A stretch of 10,704 nt of DNA from Rubritepida sp. (GTDB lineage: Bacteria > Pseudomonadota > Alphaproteobacteria > Acetobacterales > Acetobacteraceae). The position numbers and the translations under genes were made by a program. The stretch is taken from positions 1 to 10,704 of the forward strand of contig SKWC01000135.1 in the NCBI GenBank assembly GCA_007129145.1, given 5' to 3'. Below are positions 5,997 through 10,704 of the stretch, piece by piece (the stretch's first letter is position 1; each line of letters starts with the position of its first letter). Under the pieces are notes generated by a model. The model had not been told where the DNA came from. It saw only the letters and a program-made list of their open reading frames with translations, and did no database searches.

Positions 5997-8232
5997 CGCG
6001 CGGGTGTCCGCAACCCCCGCCCCTCCCGCGCCGCCTCCCGTCCCGGGCGACTACCTCGCCCGGCTGAACCCCGAGCAACGCGCCGCGGTCGAGACGCTGG
6101 AGGGCCCGCTGCTGGTGCTGGCCGGCGCGGGCACCGGCAAGACACGGGTGCTGACCACCCGCTTCGCCCATATCCTGCTGACCGGCCGCGCCCAGCCGCA
6201 CCAGGTGCTGGCCGTCACCTTCACCAACAAGGCCGCGCGCGAGATGCGCGCGCGTGTCGCCGCCATCATCCAGCGCCCCGTGGAGGGGCTGTGGCTCGGC
6301 ACCTTCCATGCGCTGGCCGCGCGGATGCTGCGCCGCCATGCCGAACTGGTGGGGCTGCGCTCGGACTTCACCATCCTCGACCCCGACGACCAGTCGCGCC
6401 TGCTGAAGCAGGTGATGGAGGCCGCCGGCGTCGACCTCAAGCGCTGGCCGGTCAACAACATGATGGGGATCATCCAGCGCTGGAAGGACCGCGGCCTGCC
6501 GCCCGGCCGCATCCCCGCCGCCGAGACCTCGGACTACGCGAACAACCGCGCCGAAGCCCTCTACGCCGCCTACCAGGCGCGGCTAGCTGCGCTGAACGCC
6601 GCGGATTTCGGCGACCTGCTGCTGCACATGACCGAGATCCTGCGCGGTCACGCGGATGTGCTGGAGCGCTGGCAGCGGCTGTTCCGCTACATCCTGGTGG
6701 ATGAGTACCAGGACACCAACCTCGTGCAGTACATGTGGCTGCGGCTGCTGGCGCAGCACGCCGACCCCGCGCAGCGCAACATCTGCTGCGTGGGGGACGA
6801 CGACCAGTCCATCTATTCTTGGCGCGGCGCCGAGATCGAGAACATCCTGCGCTTCGAGAAGGATTTTCCGGGCGCGCGCATCGTGCGGCTCGAATCCAAC
6901 TACCGTTCGACGCGACCGATCCTCGCCGCCGCCTCGGGGCTGATCGCGCGCAACGAGGGCCGCCTGGGCAAGACCCTGCGCCCGGGCCGCGCCGACAGCC
7001 AGGGCGGCGAGAAGATCCGCATCGTCTCGCTGTGGGACAGCGAAGAAGAAGCGCGCATGGTCGGCGCGCGCATCGAGGCCGCCTCCCGCGCCGGGCAGGA
7101 CCTGGGCGAGGTCGCGATCCTGGTGCGCGCCGGCTTCCAGACCCGCGCCTTCGAGGAGCGGCTGATTGCCATCGGCATCCCCTACCGCGTCTTCGGCGGC
7201 GCGAAATTCTACGAACGCCAGGAGATCCGCGACGCCGTGGCCTATTTCCGCGCCATGGTGAACCCCGCCGACGACCTCGCCTTCGAGCGCATCGTGAACA
7301 CACCCAAGCGCGGCCTGGGCGACACCGCCATCGCCACCCTGCACCGCGCCGCGCGCGAACAGGGCGTGCCGCTGGCCATCGCAGCCCGCGGCCTGGTGGG
7401 CACGGATGCGCTGCGCCCCAAGCCCCGCGCCGCGCTGCGCGAATTGCTGGAAGGCCTCGATCGCTGGCGCGCCGGGCTGGAGCACGAGGGGCATGTGGTC
7501 GTCGCCGCCCAGCTGCTGGAGGAAAGCGGCTACACCGCCATGTGGCAGCAGGACCGCAGCCCCGAGGCGGCCGGGCGGCTCGACAACCTCAAGGAATTGC
7601 TGCGCGCGCTGGGCGAATTCGCCACCATGGCCGCCTTCCTCGAACACATCGCGCTGGTCATGGAAAATGACGAAGCCGCCGAGGGTGCGCGCGTCTCGCT
7701 CATGACGCTGCACGCGGCCAAGGGGCTGGAATTCGACATGGTCTTCCTGCCCGGCTGGGAGGAAGGTCTGTTCCCCAGCCAGCGCAGCCTCGATGAGGGC
7801 GGCGCCAAGGCGCTGGAGGAGGAACGGCGGCTGGCCTATGTCGGCATCACCCGCGCGCGCCGCCACTGCATCATCAGCCACGCCGCGAACCGCCGCATCT
7901 ACGGCAACTGGACCAGCACCATCCCCTCGCGCTTCCTGGACGAACTGCCCGAGGCCGAGGTGGTGCGCGAGGGCGAGACGCGCACCCCCGCCATGCCGCA
8001 CAGCGTCTTCGCCGCCGGACCACTCGGCAGCCGCCCGCGGCTGATCGAGGCCGGCGCCTGGGAGGTCACTGCCCGCCCCGCCCGCGCCGGCGCGCTGCAG
8101 GTGGGCCAGCGGGTGTTCCACCAGAAATTCGGCTATGGCCGCATCATCGCCGTCGAGGACGACCGGCTGGACATCGATTTCGAGAAGGCGGGCAGCAAGC
8201 GCGTGCTGGACCGCTTCGTGGAGCCCGCATGA
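5974..8232 (+). CDS. uvrD: UvrD/PcrA-type ATP-dependent 3'-5' DNA helicase
   Basis: This superfamily 1A helicase unwinds DNA in nucleotide excision and mismatch repair and clears stalled replication or transcription complexes. With the ATG at 5974 it has 752 aa, normal for UvrD/PcrA. All motifs are present in order: Q-motif region YLARLNPEQRAAVE, Walker A GAGTGKT (51-57, K56), Ia VTFTNKAAREM, motif II DEYQD (243-247), III GDDDQSIYSWRGA, IV LESNYRST, V TLHAAKGLEFD with FLPGWEEGLFP, and VI LAYVGITRARR (620 on, R627). The C-terminal 43 residues (VGQRVFHQKFGYGRII..., 710-752) are the Tudor-like domain by which PcrA/UvrD binds RNA polymerase. A short Ala/Pro linker precedes the helicase core. Start is uncertain: ATG 5974 (or GTG 5971) lacks a good ribosome-binding site, and GTG 6004 fits a leaderless message (742 aa). 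The frame stays open to 5827, but that part is antisense to the BASS transporter gene and not conserved-looking. The stop overlaps the prmA ATG. Confidence 0.97.
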   Translation: MRDGCSIAARVSATPAPPAPPPVPGDYLARLNPEQRAAVETLEGPLLVLAGAGTGKTRVLTTRFAHILLTGRAQPHQVLAVTFTNKAAREMRARVAAIIQRPVEGLWLGTFHALAARMLRRHAELVGLRSDFTILDPDDQSRLLKQVMEAAGVDLKRWPVNNMMGIIQRWKDRGLPPGRIPAAETSDYANNRAEALYAAYQARLAALNAADFGDLLLHMTEILRGHADVLERWQRLFRYILVDEYQDTNLVQYMWLRLLAQHADPAQRNICCVGDDDQSIYSWRGAEIENILRFEKDFPGARIVRLESNYRSTRPILAAASGLIARNEGRLGKTLRPGRADSQGGEKIRIVSLWDSEEEARMVGARIEAASRAGQDLGEVAILVRAGFQTRAFEERLIAIGIPYRVFGGAKFYERQEIRDAVAYFRAMVNPADDLAFERIVNTPKRGLGDTAIATLHRAAREQGVPLAIAARGLVGTDALRPKPRAALRELLEGLDRWRAGLEHEGHVVVAAQLLEESGYTAMWQQDRSPEAAGRLDNLKELLRALGEFATMAAFLEHIALVMENDEAAEGARVSLMTLHAAKGLEFDMVFLPGWEEGLFPSQRSLDEGGAKALEEERRLAYVGITRARRHCIISHAANRRIYGNWTSTIPSRFLDELPEAEVVREGETRTPAMPHSVFAAGPLGSRPRLIEAGAWEVTARPARAGALQVGQRVFHQKFGYGRIIAVEDDRLDIDFEKAGSKRVLDRFVEPA
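8220..8223 (+). promoter_or_regulatory. Ribosome-binding site for prmA inside uvrD
   Basis: GGAG lies 5 nt before the ATG at 8229 and within the last codons of uvrD. With the ATGA stop/start overlap it supports translational coupling and fixes the prmA start. Confidence 0.7.
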
Positions 8233-9116
8233 AGCGCCAGCCGCAACCCCTTGAGACCCTTGTGCTGGACGCCCTGCCCGAGGCCGCCGTCCCCGCCTAT
8301 GAGGCCGCGCTGCACGCCGTCTCGGCCACGGTCGGGCTGTTCCGCGACGAGGCGACCGACCTGTGGCGCATCGAGGCGGTGCGCGAGGCGACCGCCGACC
8401 AGGATTCGCTGCAAGCCGCGCTGGCCCTGGCGGCCGGGCTGTCCGGCCATGAGGCGGAACTGACCCGCCACGCCACCGAGGCCGATGGCTGGCTGGCCCG
8501 CACGCTGGAGGCCTTCCCCGAGCAGCCCATCGGCCGGCGCTTCCTGATCCGCCCGACCCATGCCGAGGCCCATCCCGTGCCGGGCCGGCATGTGCTGGTG
8601 CTGGATGCGGGGCTGGCCTTCGGCTCGGGCGAGCACGCCTCGACCCGCGGCTGCCTCACGGCGCTGGAGCGGCTGCGCCTGCCGCCCCGGGCGCGGGTGC
8701 TGGACCTCGGCGCGGGCAGCGGCATCCTGGCCATGGGCGCGGCGGCGCTGTTCCGGGTGCATGTGCTGGCCACCGACATCGAGCCCTGGTCGGTGCGGGT
8801 GGCCGAGCAGAACGCCGCGATGAACGGGATGCGCGCCCGGGTGCACGCGGTGCTGGCCGATGGCTGGCGGCACCGGGCGGTGCGCCACCGCGCGCCCTAT
8901 GACTTGGTGTTCGCGAACATCCTGGCGCGGCCGCTCTGCGCCATGGCGCGCGACCTGGCGGACCACCTGGCGCCGGGCGGCACCGCGATCCTGGCGGGGC
9001 TGCTGGAGACGCAGGTGCGCATGGTGCTGGCGGCCCACCGCCGGCAGGGGCTGGTGCTGGCCCGGCGCATCCAGGTCGGGCCCTGGGCCACGCTGGTGCT
9101 GCGCCGCAGGGGGTGA
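8229..9116 (+). CDS. prmA: Ribosomal protein L11 methyltransferase
   Basis: This SAM-dependent enzyme methylates the amino groups of ribosomal protein L11. At 295 aa it is as long as E. coli PrmA. The N-terminal third is the variable L11-recognition domain. A linker then leads to AFGSGEHAST (130-139), the family's signature loop before the methyltransferase domain (E. coli form AFGTGTHPTT; the GEH..STRGCL version is what I expect in alphaproteobacteria). The SAM-binding motif I is VLDLGAGSGILAMGA (G161, G163, G165), motif II is ATDIEPWSVRVAEQNAAMNGM, and the catalytic-loop NILA is at N230-A233 in DLVFANILARPL, followed by LAPGGTAILAGLLETQ. The ATG overlaps the uvrD stop, with GGAG in front, so the two form an operon. 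A generic small-molecule methyltransferase is the only alternative, and the signature loop argues against it. Confidence 0.93.
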   Translation: MKRQPQPLETLVLDALPEAAVPAYEAALHAVSATVGLFRDEATDLWRIEAVREATADQDSLQAALALAAGLSGHEAELTRHATEADGWLARTLEAFPEQPIGRRFLIRPTHAEAHPVPGRHVLVLDAGLAFGSGEHASTRGCLTALERLRLPPRARVLDLGAGSGILAMGAAALFRVHVLATDIEPWSVRVAEQNAAMNGMRARVHAVLADGWRHRAVRHRAPYDLVFANILARPLCAMARDLADHLAPGGTAILAGLLETQVRMVLAAHRRQGLVLARRIQVGPWATLVLRRRG

Positions 9117-9122
9117 CCCGAG

Positions 9123-9142
9123 GGGGTTAGGGGCCCTACCCC
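9123..9142. terminator. Possible bidirectional terminator between prmA and the MFS gene
   Basis: GGGGT-(T)-AGG (9123-9131, one bulged T) pairs with CCTACCCC (9135-9142) around a 3-nt loop, giving 8 base pairs in the gap between convergent genes and over the transporter stop codon (TAG at 9138-9136 on the minus strand). No T-run follows on either side, so termination is only inferred from place and stability. Confidence 0.4.
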
Positions 9143-10335
9143 ACCACCGCGATGCGGCGCGCCCGCAGTCGCTGCCAGGCCAGCAGCGCCATCGCCACCA
9201 CCAGCGGCGGCAGCAGCGTCAGGTTCAGCACCGACCAGCCGTAGCGGGCGTGCACGAAGCCCGCCAGGAAGGCGGTGCAGGCCACCGTGCCGAAGACGAT
9301 GAAGTCATTCGCCGCCTGGGCGCGCACCCTCTCCTGCGGCGAATGGCTGGTGGACAGCAGCGTGGTGGCGCCCACGAACATGAAGTTCCACCCCACCCCC
9401 AGCAGCCCCAGCGCCAGGGCGAAATGCCAGAAGCTCTGCCCCAGCAGCGCAACCGCCACGCAGGCCGCGGTCAGCGCCGCGCCGACCGTGATGATGCGCA
9501 TCACCCCGAAGCGCGTGATCAGATGGCCCGTCACGAAGCCCGGCGCGAACATCGCGATGGCATGGATCTGGATGACGGTGGCGGTCTGGCTGACGCTGAA
9601 GCCGCAGATCATCATCTCGAGCGGGGTGGCCGTCATGGCCAGGTTCATCGTGCCATAGGCCACGAGGCCCGCCACCGCGGCGGCGACGAAGGCCGGCCGC
9701 AGCATGATCTCGGACAGCGGCGTGGCGACCTTGGGCTTTGGCGGCGGCGGCGGCAGGCGCAGCCCGGTCAGCAGCAGCGCGCAGATGACGGGCAGCAGCA
9801 TCAGCGCCAGATAGGTGCCCAGGAACAGATAGGGCAGGAACATCTGGTAGCTGTGCTTCACCAGCTCCGGCCCGAAGACGGCCGAGAGCACCGGCCCCGC
9901 CATCACCAGCGCGATGGCGCGCGGGCGGTATTCGGGGGTGGCGGCCTCGGCCGCGGCGAAGCGGTAGTGCTGGGCGATCCCGAAGCCCGCCCCCGCGAAG
10001 GCCGCCCCCGCGCAATAGACCACGAAGTCATGCAGCACGATGCCCAGCGCGAAGGTGGCCGAGCCCATGATGGACAGCCCCGCCCCCACCAGGAAGCCGG
10101 CCCGCCGCCCGTAGCGGGCGAAGATGATGGAGGCCGGGATGGATGCCGCCATCACCGCCGTCATCTGCACCGCCATCGGCAATGTGGCCAGCGCATTGTC
10201 GCCCGAGAGCGAATGGCCGATCAGCGCGCCCATCGCCACCTGGCCGATCATGGTGGCGTTCATCAGCGCCTGGCAGAAGAACAGCCGCCAGACCGTGGCG
10301 CGCATGGCGGAATCAGCTTGCGTCGTCGCGCTCAC
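9136..10335 (-). CDS. Major facilitator superfamily (MFS) transporter
   Basis: This 399-aa inner-membrane protein has the size and the roughly 12 hydrophobic segments of an MFS secondary transporter. The N-half has a motif-A-like loop between segments 2 and 3 (ASIIFARYGRRAGFLVG; the usual acidic residue is replaced). The halves are joined by a hydrophilic loop with a polyproline run near residues 194-198 (LRLPPPPPKPK). The C-half repeats the pattern (GHLITRFGVMRIITVGAAL). The 'SHSPQERVRAQAANDF' loop before the last segments is typical of this uncharacterised MFS group. Start is a GTG at 10335 whose first bases overlap the thiL stop (GTGA), with GGAG 6 nt upstream inside thiL. The next in-frame ATG (10305) has no such site. 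It is thus the distal gene of a thiL operon. The substrate is unknown. Export of a drug or metabolite or a link to thiamine are both open. Confidence 0.9.
   Translation of the reverse strand: MSATTQADSAMRATVWRLFFCQALMNATMIGQVAMGALIGHSLSGDNALATLPMAVQMTAVMAASIPASIIFARYGRRAGFLVGAGLSIMGSATFALGIVLHDFVVYCAGAAFAGAGFGIAQHYRFAAAEAATPEYRPRAIALVMAGPVLSAVFGPELVKHSYQMFLPYLFLGTYLALMLLPVICALLLTGLRLPPPPPKPKVATPLSEIMLRPAFVAAAVAGLVAYGTMNLAMTATPLEMMICGFSVSQTATVIQIHAIAMFAPGFVTGHLITRFGVMRIITVGAALTAACVAVALLGQSFWHFALALGLLGVGWNFMFVGATTLLSTSHSPQERVRAQAANDFIVFGTVACTAFLAGFVHARYGWSVLNLTLLPPLVVAMALLAWQRLRARRIAVVG
9740..9754. repeat. (GGC)5 trinucleotide run
   Basis: Five perfect GGC units lie in the MFS gene and, on the coding strand, give the five consecutive prolines of the central cytoplasmic loop. 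Length changes here would stay in frame. Confidence 0.8.
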
Positions 10336-10704
10336 ACATGGCTCCAGCCGAGCTTCCCGGGCGTGATGTCCGCGCCCGCAGCATCGCGCAGCGTGACACG
10401 GGGCGTCCCCTGCGTGAAGCGACCGATGCGCGTGACCGGGGTGCCGGCGGCGCGGGCCGCGGCCTCGACGCGCGCGCGATCATCCGGGGCGGCGGCGAAC
10501 AGCAGCTCATAGTCATCGCCCCCGCCGGCAAGCTCCGCCAGCGGCACGTCGCCGGGCGGCACCGGCAGGCGCGCGCCATCCACCTCGGCAGCGCAATCCC
10601 CGGCGCGGCACAGGTGCGAGAGGTCCTGCAGCAGCCCGTCCGAGACATCCATCGCCGCGCCCGCGACGCCGCGCAGCGCGACCCCCAGCGCCAGCCGCGG
10701 CTCA
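10332..10704 (-). CDS. thiL: Thiamine-monophosphate kinase, C-terminal part (5' truncated by window end)
   Basis: ThiL phosphorylates thiamine monophosphate with ATP to thiamine diphosphate, the last step of the cofactor pathway. It is a cytosolic enzyme. The visible 123 residues are the C-terminal part of a protein of usually about 320. The frame is open to the edge: PRLALGVALRGVAGAAMDVSDGLLQDLSHL matches the family's 'aMDvSDGL..DL' block, whose Asp residues hold Mg-ATP. A second block, GGGDDYELLFAAAP, is the other strong ThiL signature. A C-terminal VTRIGRFTQG segment follows. The apparent ATG start at 10652 is internal and would remove half of the first motif's helix, so the gene must continue past 10704. 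Its stop overlaps the MFS start by GTGA. Confidence 0.95.
   Translation of the reverse strand, partial: EPRLALGVALRGVAGAAMDVSDGLLQDLSHLCRAGDCAAEVDGARLPVPPGDVPLAELAGGGDDYELLFAAAPDDRARVEAAARAAGTPVTRIGRFTQGTPRVTLRDAAGADITPGKLGWSHV

Noticed and set aside
5955..6010. SOS (LexA) box at uvrD
   Set aside because: A GAAC and a GTTC word are present, but neither forms the alphaproteobacterial GTTC-N7-GTTC direct repeat, and there is no CTG-N10-CAG.
4807..6339. A 510-codon minus-strand frame spanning the NMT1-like gene end, the BASS gene and the uvrD start
   Set aside because: It lies in another frame of the real transporter gene and has a Gly/Ala/Arg-rich composition with no fold.
6583..8121. A 512-codon minus-strand open frame inside uvrD
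   Set aside because: It is antisense to intact helicase motifs III-VI and has a composition typical of shadow frames (QHRRGAL-rich, no motif).
8860..10512. A 550-codon plus-strand open frame covering the 3' end of prmA and all of the MFS gene
   Set aside because: Its product is a run of His, Arg, Gln, Gly and Ala without domain pattern, as expected for the antisense of a GC-rich membrane-protein gene. The minus-strand frame has a clear transporter pattern.
1..10704. A defence, phage, transposon or CRISPR system
   Set aside because: There are no integrase, transposase, nuclease or repeat-array signatures, no insertion-sequence ends, and no island of different base composition. The UvrD helicase has a complete standard architecture and stands with prmA, not with a nuclease partner.

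Overview
The window is very GC-rich chromosomal DNA, packed with genes and with strong G/C third-position bias. The gene families point to an alphaproteobacterium, and I would guess an Acetobacteraceae/Roseomonas-like one. The reasons are the MlaA-MlaC pair, an orphan Tat-exported tripartite-tricarboxylate (Bug/TctC) binding protein, a PrmA with a GEHxSTRGCL-type motif, and thiL followed by a transporter. The lineage is inferred from style of content and was not computed.

Layout, left to right. Bases 1-101 hold the 3' end of an unidentified plus-strand gene. Bases 121-1908 are a tight minus-strand cluster read mlaA > mlaC > VOC-fold protein: an outer-membrane phospholipid-transport lipoprotein, its periplasmic carrier, and a small glyoxalase-fold protein. 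The mlaA/mlaC junction is an ATGA overlap, and mlaC and the VOC gene are 4 nt apart. A short divergent region (1909-2048) separates this from metF (methylenetetrahydrofolate reductase). Next come two co-directional solute-binding proteins, a Tat-exported Bug protein and, 4 nt later, an NMT1-like protein with no signal peptide. A convergent 10-TM BASS-family transporter follows. It diverges over only about 19 bp from a UvrD/PcrA helicase gene, which overlaps prmA (ribosomal protein L11 methyltransferase) by ATGA. prmA converges on an MFS transporter, which is downstream of, and overlaps by GTGA, a thiL gene (thiamine-monophosphate kinase) truncated by the window end.

Functionally this is mostly housekeeping (DNA repair, folate/methionine, thiamine, lipid asymmetry, translation-factor modification) mixed with solute uptake. 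I see no tRNA, rRNA, CRISPR array, insertion sequence, phage gene, toxin-antitoxin or recognisable defence module. No stretch longer than about 150 bases lacks a gene.

Nothing here is convincing as a new multi-gene system. The points most worth a second look are the Bug + signal-less NMT1 pair, the very short uvrD/BASS divergent region with a perfect 12-bp palindrome and a possible leaderless start, the VOC gene coupled to mlaAC, and the transporter coupled to thiL. Many long open frames on the opposite strands of these genes are shadows of GC-rich coding sequence and are left out.
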